DNA of 64,000 bases from Chryseobacterium mulctrae (GTDB lineage: Bacteria > Bacteroidota > Bacteroidia > Flavobacteriales > Weeksellaceae). Numbering within the stretch: position 1 is the first letter of the stretch; the number at the start of each line of letters is the position of its first letter. The stretch lies in NCBI RefSeq assembly GCF_006175945.1, contig NZ_VAJL01000001.1:2232001-2296000 (forward strand), given 5' to 3'. The notes beneath the pieces were generated by a model that saw nothing but the letters and a program-made list of their open reading frames with translations, had not been told where the DNA came from and made no database searches. This document shows positions 25,185 to 33,341 of the stretch, piece after piece. Both the position numbers and the translations under genes were made by a program.

Positions 25185-27314
25185 TTAAACTTTAGCCTTC
25201 ATGTCTGCAACGATATTCATTGCTTCCTGAAGGTAAGAATCTTTTCTAAGGTTCTTGATCCACATTTCAGATTTCTTCTTGAAAACCTCATCCTTCTTCT
25301 CTCTTTCGATCTCTGCAGGATACATTTCAAATTTTAATCCGTTGTCAAATTTCGTAAGCTTTTTAAACTTTTCAATTTGAGACTTTCTGTGTTTCATCAA
25401 GTCATTGAACTTATTGATATTTAAGGTAATGGTCTCTTCTTTGTCTAATTGCTCTCTCCATTGAGCCGACTCAAGCAACAATTGATAGTTTGCATTTTTT
25501 GCCATTCTATCGTTGCTTGCTTTTTCTAAAGCTTTAACATCAAAATAGCTCAACTTTTGGAAATTAGCACTCGGAATTTTGTCCCAAGCCAAAGCAAAAT
25601 CATCATATCTTTCACCAATCTCTGCATAAGTAAAGAAGTCTTTCATCTGAATATCAGAAACAATCCCTTTTCTCTGATTAGATTCTCCGGTAATTCTATA
25701 GAACTTTTGAATTGTCAGTTTTAAAGATCCGAAATCGTCTTCACTATTTAAGAATCTGTTTAGATCTACGAAAGTTTGTACCGTTCCTTTACCATAAGAC
25801 TGAGGCGAACCTACAATAATTGCTCTTCCGTAATCCTGCATTACACCAGCTAAAATTTCTGAAGCAGAAGCTGAAATTTCGTTTTGCATAATTACTAAAG
25901 GACCCGTCCAGATTGGAGTTTCCTGCTTGTTTTTTAGCGTTTGAATTTTTCCGTTTCCGTCTTTTACCTGAACGTAAGGACCTGCATTCATAAATAATCC
26001 CATGATATCACCAACTTCCGTTAATGAACCACCACCGTTATTTCTAAGGTCTAAAACAATTCCTTCAATATTTTGAGCTTTCAGCTTAATGATCTCGTTT
26101 TTGATGTCATCAGAAGCGTTTCTTCCTTTTTCATCTTCAAAATCAGCATTAAAGCTTGGAAGATTGATGAATCCATATTTCTTTCCATTTGGAGAATTTA
26201 CAATAATACTTTTCGCAAAAGTGTCTTCAATAGCCACTTCTTCACGGATCATCGTTACTTCTACGATCGTTTTATCTTTTTTCTGAACCGTTAAAGTAAC
26301 CGGAGTTCCTTTTTCTCCTCTGATCAAACGAACTGCCTCATCAGAAAGCATTCCCACAACGTTTACGTGGTCTTCTTTCGGTTTAGATTTTACCTTTAAG
26401 ATCTTATCACCTTCAGAAAGCTTTTTAGATTTCCAAGCCGGAGCCCCGATCGTTAATGCACCTAAATAAAGATTTCCTTTTTTCTCCTGAATAATAGCCC
26501 CGATTCCGATCACTTTTCCTTTGAACTGAGTATCAAAATCTTCTTTATCTTTTGGAGAATAATAGTTGGTGTGTGGATCGAAAACTTCTGTATAAGCGTT
26601 CATATACACCGAAAACCAGTCCATTTTCTTTCTTTTTTTGAATCTGGTAAATGTTTCCTTCACCAAATCTTTTACTTCATCAGTTGCTTTTGTCAACTTT
26701 TGCTGAGGGCTCAAAATTTCAAGTTTAATGGTATCTTTCAGCTTAAACTTCTGTACAGAATCTTTCTTTTCTTTCTGAGCTTCTTCTTTACTGTTCATCG
26801 ATTCAATTTCCTGAAGAATATTGTATTTGATGAATTTTTTCCACTCATTATACTGCTCCTTTTGATCTGCAGGAACTTTTTTCAATTTAGATTCCAAAGT
26901 AAGCGTTTCATCTTCTTCCAAATTAATCGGTTTGCTGAAAATTTCCTGGGTAATCTTATCGATTTCATCTACTCTTTGATACAATCTGTCGATCGTCAGC
27001 TTATAAAACTGCAAATCTCCCTGATTGATATAATCGTCAAGCTTTGTTTCGTGCTTGGCAAATTCGTTCATATCAGACTGCAGAAAGTATCTTTTCCCAG
27101 GATCAATCATTTCAAAATAATGTTTGTAAACATCTTTTGAATAAGCATCGTTAATCGGCTTTGGGCTGTAGTGTAAATAAGAAAGAGTATTTTTAACACT
27201 CACCATTATCGTCTGCATTTTCTCATCGTCATTTTTTGGCGAGTTGAAACAAAACATAAGACTTGTTAATGGAATAAAGAGTAGAAATTTATTTAGCTTA
27301 AAATTTTTCCACAT
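25185..27314 (-). CDS. prc: carboxy-terminal processing protease (Prc/Tsp-like, S41)
   Basis: Periplasmic tail-specific protease of 709 residues, the long Prc/Tsp type rather than the short CtpA type. A signal sequence (LLFIPLTSLMFCFNS) is followed by an N-terminal helical domain, a PDZ domain (about 240-330, with IGIGAIIQEKKGNLYLGALT) and the S41 core. The catalytic Ser is in NEISASASEILAG (about 480) and the Lys in SYGKGTVQTF (about 506), with the DLRNNGGGSL carboxylate-binding loop before them. The C-terminal helical extension is complete. It degrades or trims periplasmic proteins from their C-termini. Confidence 0.93.
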   Translation of the reverse strand: MWKNFKLNKFLLFIPLTSLMFCFNSPKNDDEKMQTIMVSVKNTLSYLHYSPKPINDAYSKDVYKHYFEMIDPGKRYFLQSDMNEFAKHETKLDDYINQGDLQFYKLTIDRLYQRVDEIDKITQEIFSKPINLEEDETLTLESKLKKVPADQKEQYNEWKKFIKYNILQEIESMNSKEEAQKEKKDSVQKFKLKDTIKLEILSPQQKLTKATDEVKDLVKETFTRFKKRKKMDWFSVYMNAYTEVFDPHTNYYSPKDKEDFDTQFKGKVIGIGAIIQEKKGNLYLGALTIGAPAWKSKKLSEGDKILKVKSKPKEDHVNVVGMLSDEAVRLIRGEKGTPVTLTVQKKDKTIVEVTMIREEVAIEDTFAKSIIVNSPNGKKYGFINLPSFNADFEDEKGRNASDDIKNEIIKLKAQNIEGIVLDLRNNGGGSLTEVGDIMGLFMNAGPYVQVKDGNGKIQTLKNKQETPIWTGPLVIMQNEISASASEILAGVMQDYGRAIIVGSPQSYGKGTVQTFVDLNRFLNSEDDFGSLKLTIQKFYRITGESNQRKGIVSDIQMKDFFTYAEIGERYDDFALAWDKIPSANFQKLSYFDVKALEKASNDRMAKNANYQLLLESAQWREQLDKEETITLNINKFNDLMKHRKSQIEKFKKLTKFDNGLKFEMYPAEIEREKKDEVFKKKSEMWIKNLRKDSYLQEAMNIVADMKAKV

Positions 27315-27433
27315 AAATCTGTAATATATTTTTATTAAATTCTTTTAAATCATCCAATAAGTAGCATTTATTAAATGACTGTTACAAACTATCAAATTTA
27401 ATACCTTATTTACAATTATCAATTAGTTTTAAG

Positions 27434-27441
27434 TAATTTTG
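27434..27441 (+). promoter_or_regulatory. surE -7 promoter box
   Basis: TAATTTTG matches TAnnTTTG, 16 bp before the surE ATG, in the divergent region between the protease and surE. No clear TTG upstream. Confidence 0.4.
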
Positions 27442-27457
27442 TTAAAATTAAATTTTT

Positions 27458-28228
27458 ATGGAAAAACCACTTATTCTGGTAACAAATGACGACGGTATTA
27501 CAGCTCCGGGTATCAGAAATCTTGTAGAATTTATGAATGAAATAGGGGAAGTAATTGTGGTTGCTCCCAACTCGCCACAAAGCGGAAAAGGTCACGCAAT
27601 CACGATAAACTCTACATTAAGCTATGAAGAAGTACAGCTTGAAGGCCCACAAACCGATTATTCGTGCAGCGGAACTCCTGTTGACTGTGTAAAAATGGCT
27701 TTAGATAAAATACTTCCAAGAAGACCGGATCTTGTGGTATCAGGAATCAATCATGGTGCAAACTCTTCTATCAATGTAATTTATTCAGGGACGATGTCTG
27801 CAGCTGTAGAAGGCGGTGTAGAAGGTCTTCCTTCGATAGGTTTTTCACTTTTAGATTTCAGTTGGGAAGCGGATTTTACGCAGGCAAAAGAATATATTCA
27901 GGAAATTGTAAGAAAAACTTTAGAAAATCCAATGCCTAAAGGAGTTGTGCTTAATGTAAATATTCCTAAGCTTTTAAAAGAAGAAATAAAAGGAGTAAAA
28001 ATCTGCAAACAGGCTCATGCAAAATGGGAAGAAAGTTTTGATGAAAGAATCAATCCGCATGGTAAAAAATATTACTGGTTGACCGGATATTTCAACAATA
28101 TGGATGAATCTGAAGATGCAGACGAAACAGCTTTGGCAAACGGATATATCTCAATTGTTCCGGTGAAGTTTGATATGACCGCTTATGAATATATGAACAC
28201 CCTTCGTGAAGTAATGGATTTTAAATAA
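27458..28228 (+). CDS. surE: 5'/3'-nucleotidase SurE
   Basis: Metal-dependent nucleoside monophosphate phosphatase of 256 residues. The N-terminal LVTNDDGITAPG gives the metal ligands (D11, D12), VAPNSPQSGKGHAIT the conserved Ser/Gly loop, and SGINHGANSSINVIYSGTMSAA the active-site Asn segment. Length and order are those of cytosolic SurE. Its stop overlaps the next ATG (TAATG), so the GNAT protein downstream is translationally coupled. Confidence 0.95.
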   Translation: MEKPLILVTNDDGITAPGIRNLVEFMNEIGEVIVVAPNSPQSGKGHAITINSTLSYEEVQLEGPQTDYSCSGTPVDCVKMALDKILPRRPDLVVSGINHGANSSINVIYSGTMSAAVEGGVEGLPSIGFSLLDFSWEADFTQAKEYIQEIVRKTLENPMPKGVVLNVNIPKLLKEEIKGVKICKQAHAKWEESFDERINPHGKKYYWLTGYFNNMDESEDADETALANGYISIVPVKFDMTAYEYMNTLREVMDFK

Positions 28229-28893
28229 TGTACGAAAAACTAGACAATCCTGTATATCATTCACTTAATGAATATCATGAAAAGTTTTGCTTAAACTTCG
28301 GAGATTCTAAATTTTACAATCCTGAAGTCGCCGCTTTCGGAGGTTCATTAAATTTTGCAAAAGAAAAAGACATCACAGAATATTCAAAAATCTGTGATGA
28401 TTTTCTCATTTTCGGAAATAAACCGGATCTAAGAGAATTTAAGACAGAAATGTCTCAGCTAGTTTGTGATCAATACGTTTTAGAAAACAAAATTGAGCTT
28501 GATTATACTGAAGAAATTATCGAGCTTCAGAATGAAAACCATGAAGAATTATTGGCTTTTGTTAAGAAGTTTTATCCTCATTATTTTAAAAGCAGAACTC
28601 CTGAATTAGGAAGATATTTCGGTATTTTTAAAGATAACAAACTTGTTGCTGTAACAGGTCAGAGAATGCAGATGAATGACATGACAGAAGTAAGTGCCGT
28701 TATCACAGACATAGATTATCTGGGAAAAGGCTTCGCAAAACAGTTGGTCGCATTTGTTTCCAATACAATATTTGAAGATGGTAAAACACCATTTCTTCAT
28801 GTTGCTGAGAACAATTTCGGAGCAAAGAAACTCTATGAAAAATTGGGTTTTGATCTGAGAGGTAAAATAAATTTATGGGGTGTAAAAGTTTAA
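28228..28893 (+). CDS. GNAT-family N-acetyltransferase
   Basis: A 221-residue protein whose C-terminal half has a GNAT acetyl-CoA fold: GIFKDNKLVAVTGQRMQ, MTEVSAVITDIDYLGKGFAKQL (a variant of the Q/RxxGxG/A loop, here LGKGFA) and ENNFGAKKLYEKLGFDLRG. The N-terminal about 90 residues have no domain I recognise. It overlaps the surE stop by one base. The substrate is unknown. Confidence 0.82.
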   Translation: MYEKLDNPVYHSLNEYHEKFCLNFGDSKFYNPEVAAFGGSLNFAKEKDITEYSKICDDFLIFGNKPDLREFKTEMSQLVCDQYVLENKIELDYTEEIIELQNENHEELLAFVKKFYPHYFKSRTPELGRYFGIFKDNKLVAVTGQRMQMNDMTEVSAVITDIDYLGKGFAKQLVAFVSNTIFEDGKTPFLHVAENNFGAKKLYEKLGFDLRGKINLWGVKV

Positions 28894-28925
28894 AATTAAT
28901 TGATCCCACACATCTCACAAATCAG

Positions 28926-28978
28926 CACAGATTTTACAAACATTCATCCCGATAATTTGTAAAATCTGTGTTTTTTTT
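28926..28978. terminator. long-stem terminator derived from the CGCAGAT-type repeat
   Basis: CACAGATTTTACAAA (28926-28940) pairs perfectly over 15 bp with TTTGTAAAATCTGTG (28956-28970), followed by eight T. It ends the surE operon and faces the convergent radical SAM gene. Confidence 0.8.
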
Positions 28979-28980
28979 AT

Positions 28981-30384
28981 TTAAAATAAAACCTTATCCT
29001 CTTTTCTCAGCTCTTCCAGATATTTACTTTTATCGTCTCTGTAAAACAGGTTCATCGTCTCAAAAGGGATCATTTTTAAATCTTTATTGACAATATGAAC
29101 ACAGGATTTTTTCACCGCTCGAACATCAAAATCGTGTGCATCCATAAAATTCATGATAATGATTCTGAAGAGGTTATCATAATCTAAATTCGGAGCAGAA
29201 ACTTCTGGAATACAGCAAAGTAATTGGTTTACTTTAGGCTGTACTTTATCTACAGAAATTCCGGTACTGAATATATCTAAAAGCTGCATCTGCAAACCTT
29301 GATCCTGTTCATAAACAATAGTATTTCTGGTTTCATTGTTCAACAAATCAGCAGGATTGATATATCGTGTTAAAGGAATCGTTTCGCCTTCCAGTTTTAA
29401 AATATACCCCATTGCCAAAGCATCCGGATTACAAGGAACAGGAATGATATCATCTCCGTTCAAAAGCGGAAATTGGTTTAAAATTTCCTGTCTTACTTCC
29501 GTTAAAGTAATTTTTTCGTGTGCAGAATCTTCACGATTTCTTCCAGCAACTTCTACAGGCTGAAAAGTGATTCCACGGACGCATTTTTGTTTTAAAGCAA
29601 AATCAATTAATTTCCCGATTTCGTCGATATTTTTACCTTTTTGGAGAACAATAACAAGCGTTGTAGAAAGATTTAATTCATTTAATTTTTCCAAAGCTTT
29701 CATCCGAACATTCGTAAGATCTTTTCCTCGGAAATCTTCTAAAACTTCGGGTTTAAAAGAATCAAACTGAAGATAAATTTCAAATTCGGGAGCATAAGTC
29801 GCTAATTTTTCAGCAAAGCCAGGATCATTCGCAATTCTGATTCCGTTAGTATTAAGCATTAAATGTTTAATCGGTTTCGATTTGGCAATATCCATGATCT
29901 TAAAAAACTCAGGATGAATCGTCGGTTCGCCTCCACTGATCTGTACAACATCCGGTTCGCCTTCGTTTTTGACAATGATATCAAACATTGCCTCAATTTC
30001 TTCCAAAGTCCGATGACTTCCGTAATGAGGTGAGGACATCGCATAACAGGTTGGACACGTCAAATTGCAACGATCGGTAACTTCTACAATCGAAAGACAG
30101 CTATGTTGCTCATGATCAACACACAAACCACAATCGTAGGGACAACCATATTCTACATCGGTACCGAAATGAACGGGCATTTCTGATGCTTTATTGTAGT
30201 TTCTGATGTTTTTATAATACTGAACATCCGAAGCAATCATCGTTTTAAAAAAACCATGATCAGGACATCTTTTTGTCATAAAAACAGAGTCGTCTTCGAT
30301 GATAATCTTTGCTCCTACCCTTTTCAGGCATTCCGGGCAAAGACTGATTGTATAATCGTAATACGTATAATTTCTTACCGGCAT
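28981..30384 (-). CDS. radical SAM protein of the Tes/MJ0619-like group
   Basis: Radical SAM enzyme of 467 residues. An N-terminal zinc-like region has LCPECL and KRCPDHG (about 15-40). A second cluster CPYDCGLCVDHEQHSC precedes the radical SAM motif DRCNLTCPTCY (Cx3Cx2C, near residue 110). The GGE motif is in VQISGGEPTIHPE. The same N-terminal layout marks the archaeal tetraether-lipid synthase (Tes) and MJ0619-type proteins, whose members join or alkylate unactivated carbons. Here it ends a three-gene operon with an Lgt paralogue and a tiny membrane protein, so a lipid substrate is plausible but unproven. Confidence 0.8.
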   Translation of the reverse strand: MPVRNYTYYDYTISLCPECLKRVGAKIIIEDDSVFMTKRCPDHGFFKTMIASDVQYYKNIRNYNKASEMPVHFGTDVEYGCPYDCGLCVDHEQHSCLSIVEVTDRCNLTCPTCYAMSSPHYGSHRTLEEIEAMFDIIVKNEGEPDVVQISGGEPTIHPEFFKIMDIAKSKPIKHLMLNTNGIRIANDPGFAEKLATYAPEFEIYLQFDSFKPEVLEDFRGKDLTNVRMKALEKLNELNLSTTLVIVLQKGKNIDEIGKLIDFALKQKCVRGITFQPVEVAGRNREDSAHEKITLTEVRQEILNQFPLLNGDDIIPVPCNPDALAMGYILKLEGETIPLTRYINPADLLNNETRNTIVYEQDQGLQMQLLDIFSTGISVDKVQPKVNQLLCCIPEVSAPNLDYDNLFRIIIMNFMDAHDFDVRAVKKSCVHIVNKDLKMIPFETMNLFYRDDKSKYLEELRKEDKVLF

Positions 30385-30393
30385 AATTTATTT

Positions 30394-30627
30394 TTACATT
30401 CCACCACAAACAAAACCACTGATCAATCCCCCAATCAACATAGAAATCAAAACCGTTCTCCAAAATTGTCCGGTTGTAAATTTCTTTTGATTATCCCATT
30501 CATAAATCACTTTTGCAATCGCAGCAACCACTAATGAAACAACGAAAACTACAATGAAAATTATTCCGATAATCATCGCCACCAAACCGCCAAGATTTCC
30601 TACTTCGAGTAATGTCAGTAAATTCAT
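30394..30627 (-). CDS. small 2-TM membrane protein
   Basis: A 77-residue protein with two hydrophobic helices (about 12-40, very long and valine/isoleucine rich, and about 60-75, glycine rich: VLISMLIGGLISGFVCGGM) and a polar loop YEWDNQKKFTTGQFWRT between them. I do not recognise the family. It starts 11 bp after the Lgt-like gene and ends 9 bp before the radical SAM gene, so it is the middle gene of a tight operon and may be a small subunit of that system. Confidence 0.65.
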   Translation of the reverse strand: MNLLTLLEVGNLGGLVAMIIGIIFIVVFVVSLVVAAIAKVIYEWDNQKKFTTGQFWRTVLISMLIGGLISGFVCGGM

Positions 30628-30638
30628 GATTTGATATT

Positions 30639-31424
30639 TTAAAGTGAAGTTACAAATTTTGTTTTTCTCAGTTTAAAGAAATAATAAATAATCACTGAAA
30701 TACAAACCAGCTGAATAGCTCCTAAATTTCCAATAATATCAATTTTAGGTTTAATAAAATCTAAAAAGAACCTGAAACTAAAGTAACTCAACATAAAAAG
30801 CTGAAAAATAAAACCTGAAGGATATTTATTCTTTCGTGAAATCATCTTTAGTTCAAACCACATGAAAATCAAAAAAGCAATCTCGTACAGCGCAACAGGA
30901 TGTCTTAAATATTCGTCACCCAGATGCATTCCGAAAATAGAATCTGTCGGCAATCCGTAAGTTTCTTCATGAATTCCTGTGAGAAAACAGCCTATTCGCC
31001 CGATAATCATTGCTAAAATTAAAGGATAAACGATCAAATCTCCGGTGCTTTCTTTATGACCAGCTATTTTTTTTGCCAGTTCTACTCCGATAAGCCCGAA
31101 AGCCAATCCGCCAACAATGGTATTATTTGTCCAGAATCTTTTGAAATTAAAATCATTAAAAAAAACATAGGGATTTTCTAGATTTCCAATGAGTTTTGAA
31201 CCAATCAGAGCTCCTGCTGTAGCACCGATAAGAACTGCTGCAGAAGTATTGAAAGAGAGTTTTTCTTTTGATTTTCTTTTCAAATAAAAATAAAAACGCA
31301 TCCCAATGAAAATCCCAACGGTTTCAAACACAGGATGTGCAAGAATCGTTTTACCAAAAATCTGAAATGTAACAGGAAAATCCATTGGTTCAAAAGTAAG
31401 ATATTTCAAAATATGATGATGCAA
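30639..31424 (-). CDS. prolipoprotein diacylglyceryl transferase (Lgt)-like protein
   Basis: Polytopic inner-membrane protein of 261 residues related to Lgt, which moves the diacylglyceryl group of phosphatidylglycerol to the lipobox cysteine of prolipoproteins. The Lgt signature region reads IIGRIGCFLTGIHEE (Lgt has GRIGNFxNxE), followed by YLRHPVALYEIAF, equivalent to the RHPxQLYE motif. The Asn and the usual second half of the signature differ, so it may be a divergent paralogue with another acceptor. It is the first gene of an operon with a small membrane protein and a radical SAM enzyme. Confidence 0.75.
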   Translation of the reverse strand: MHHHILKYLTFEPMDFPVTFQIFGKTILAHPVFETVGIFIGMRFYFYLKRKSKEKLSFNTSAAVLIGATAGALIGSKLIGNLENPYVFFNDFNFKRFWTNNTIVGGLAFGLIGVELAKKIAGHKESTGDLIVYPLILAMIIGRIGCFLTGIHEETYGLPTDSIFGMHLGDEYLRHPVALYEIAFLIFMWFELKMISRKNKYPSGFIFQLFMLSYFSFRFFLDFIKPKIDIIGNLGAIQLVCISVIIYYFFKLRKTKFVTSL

Positions 31425-31447
31425 TTCTTTTTTTCAAAAATTTATTT

Positions 31448-31520
31448 TCTCACAGATGACGCTGATTTTCACGGATGATTACGCATAAAATCTATATTAA
31501 TCTGTGGATTTGCGGGAAAA
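31448..31520. repeat. intergenic repeat, CGCAGAT family (diverged)
   Basis: TCTCACAGATGACGCTGATT ... TAATCTGTGGATTTGCGGGA is an imperfect inverted array of the same style as 21196-21264. Confidence 0.45.
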
Positions 31521-31611
31521 TTAACTCTGTCATAAATAAACCATAAAATCATTTATTTTAAGCTTTTCTATCAATCTTTTCCCTAATTTTATTTAAAATA
31601 ATTTCTAAATT

Positions 31612-32652
31612 ATGCGAATAGAAAATGATATAAAGCTTGGTTTTAAAGACGTTATGTTCAGACCAAAACGTTCTACCCTAAAATCTCGTTCAGAAGTAGA
31701 TTTAAACCGTGAGTTTACCTTTCTTCACACTCAAAAAAAATGGAAAGGCACACCGATTATTGCAGCCAATATGGATACGGTGGGAACATTTGAAATGGCT
31801 CTTGAGCTTTCCAAAGAAAAAATTATCACTGCCATTCACAAACATTATACGGTTGAAGAATGGAGCAATTTCCTCAATAATCAGCCCGAAAATATTTATC
31901 AATACATCGCTTTAAGCACAGGAACCGGAAAAGCGGATGAAGAAAAAATAAAAACGATTCTCGAAAACTACCCAAAAATTGAGTTTCTCTGCATTGATGT
32001 AGCCAATGGGTATTCTGAGCATTTTGTAGAATTTGTGAAAAGAGCAAGAGCCAATTTTCCCGATAAAATCATTATTGCCGGGAATGTGGTAACTGGAGAA
32101 ATGGTGGAAGAACTTCTTTTGGCAGGTGCAGATATTATTAAAGTAGGTATTGGTCCCGGTTCTGTGTGTACAACAAGGGTAAAAACCGGAGTTGGTTATC
32201 CTCAATTATCGGCAATTATTGAAAGTTCTGATGCTGCACATGGTTTAAAAGGTCACATTATTGCAGACGGAGGCTGCAAAGTTCCGGGTGATGTAGCCAA
32301 AGCTTTTGGCGGCGGCGCAGATTTCGTGATGTTGGGTGGAATGTTTGCCGGTCACGATGAAAGCGGTGGAGAAATGGTAGAAGAAAATGGTAAAAAATTC
32401 AAACTATTTTACGGTATGAGTTCAAAAACTGCAATGGATAAACATTCTGGTGGTGTTGCAGAATATAGAGCTTCGGAAGGAAAAACGGTGAAAGTTCCTT
32501 ACAAAGGTACAGTGCTGGAAACAGTGAAAGATATATTGGGTGGAGTACGCTCTACCTGTACTTATGTTGGTGCTTCTACCTTAAAAGAACTATCTAAAAG
32601 AACGACTTTTATAAGAGTTCAGGAGCAGGAAAATCAGGTTTATAATGATTAA
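31612..32652 (+). CDS. guaC: GMP reductase
   Basis: NADPH-dependent conversion of GMP to IMP in purine salvage. The 346 residues match GuaC length, and there is no CBS domain, which separates it from IMP dehydrogenase. Seen: [38 protein letters not shown] with the catalytic cysteine near residue 186, and the flap region [16 protein letters not shown]. It is monocistronic; a long non-coding region follows. Confidence 0.95.
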   Translation: MRIENDIKLGFKDVMFRPKRSTLKSRSEVDLNREFTFLHTQKKWKGTPIIAANMDTVGTFEMALELSKEKIITAIHKHYTVEEWSNFLNNQPENIYQYIALSTGTGKADEEKIKTILENYPKIEFLCIDVANGYSEHFVEFVKRARANFPDKIIIAGNVVTGEMVEELLLAGADIIKVGIGPGSVCTTRVKTGVGYPQLSAIIESSDAAHGLKGHIIADGGCKVPGDVAKAFGGGADFVMLGGMFAGHDESGGEMVEENGKKFKLFYGMSSKTAMDKHSGGVAEYRASEGKTVKVPYKGTVLETVKDILGGVRSTCTYVGASTLKELSKRTTFIRVQEQENQVYND

Positions 32653-32842
32653 TTGTAATATAATTTGCGTTAAATTTAATTAATTGCAATAATTTCAAAT
32701 ATTTTATAAAACCTTATAAATAAAGAGTTTATTAAATTAGAGGGCAAATTGAGGGCCAGATATTTTGCTCTTTTTTCTACTTTTTCTTCTATTTGTATTG
32801 TTCGAAAAAACTGAAATCCGAATGATGGAGAAAAAAATTAAT

Positions 32843-32890
32843 CTCTGGAGATTTTAAACAATTTAGTTTAAAATTCCGGAGGTTTTTTTT
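32843..32890 (+). terminator. long-stem terminator
   Basis: CTCTGGAGATTTTAAAC (32843-32859) pairs with GTTTAAAATTCCGGAG (32866-32881) with one bulge and one G-U pair, then eight T. It lies 190 bp after guaC, so a short unannotated transcript could end here. Confidence 0.7.
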
Positions 32891-33271
32891 GATACATATA
32901 TCTAAAATCCTCCTTCTTTTTTCTATTTATTACTTTAATAATATCCTTTTTAGAATTCCTAATTCTATCATTATCTGAGTTTAATTTGGCAAGCCTTGAT
33001 TTAATGAAATCTTTAAATAATAAATAGGCTGATTAACTCTTAATAATTCGTACCTTTTTGAATAATATTTACAATAATAAATCGTTTTTTATCTAGTTTA
33101 AAAATTCACGACAGTTATCAAAATCTATTCATTATGAAATCTATTTAAAACAAATTGAAAGTTAATTTTAATTAATCCTTTAAAATTATGCCTTCTGACA
33201 AACGTTTCTTTCAATTTACTGGCTTATATTGGCACAAAAATTGAGTGAAAAAATACAGTGAAAAAGACTGT

Positions 33272-33303
33272 AACACCCATGAATAATACATTCGTGAGGT
33301 GTT
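33272..33303 (+). other. strong hairpin in the leader of the TPR-LuxR gene
   Basis: AACACC-CATGAAT (33272-33284) pairs with ATTCGTG-a-GGTGTT (33290-33303), 13 pairs with one G-U and one bulged A, loop AATAC. It lies 38 bp before the ATG and has no immediate T tract. Confidence 0.55.
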
Positions 33304-33341
33304 AAGTTTTTATGTAGTGAGTTAAATACCAAGTTATTTAA

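Larger units (their letters stand above)
32653..33341. other. 689-bp non-coding region between guaC and the TPR-LuxR gene
   Basis: Very AT-rich, with no ORF above 60 codons. It holds a terminator-like stem near the left side (32843-32890) and a strong hairpin near the right end (33272-33303). The rest shows no recognisable RNA or repeat. Confidence 0.6.

Noticed and set aside
26571..27140. 189-codon open frame antisense to the Prc-type protease
   Set aside because: It is the reverse-strand shadow of a well-conserved gene with composition rich in F/L/I and no family features.
32730..32760. GAGGGCAAATTGAGGGCC as a possible attachment site
   Set aside because: The two GAGGGC copies are short, there is no integrase gene nearby and no second copy at an element boundary.
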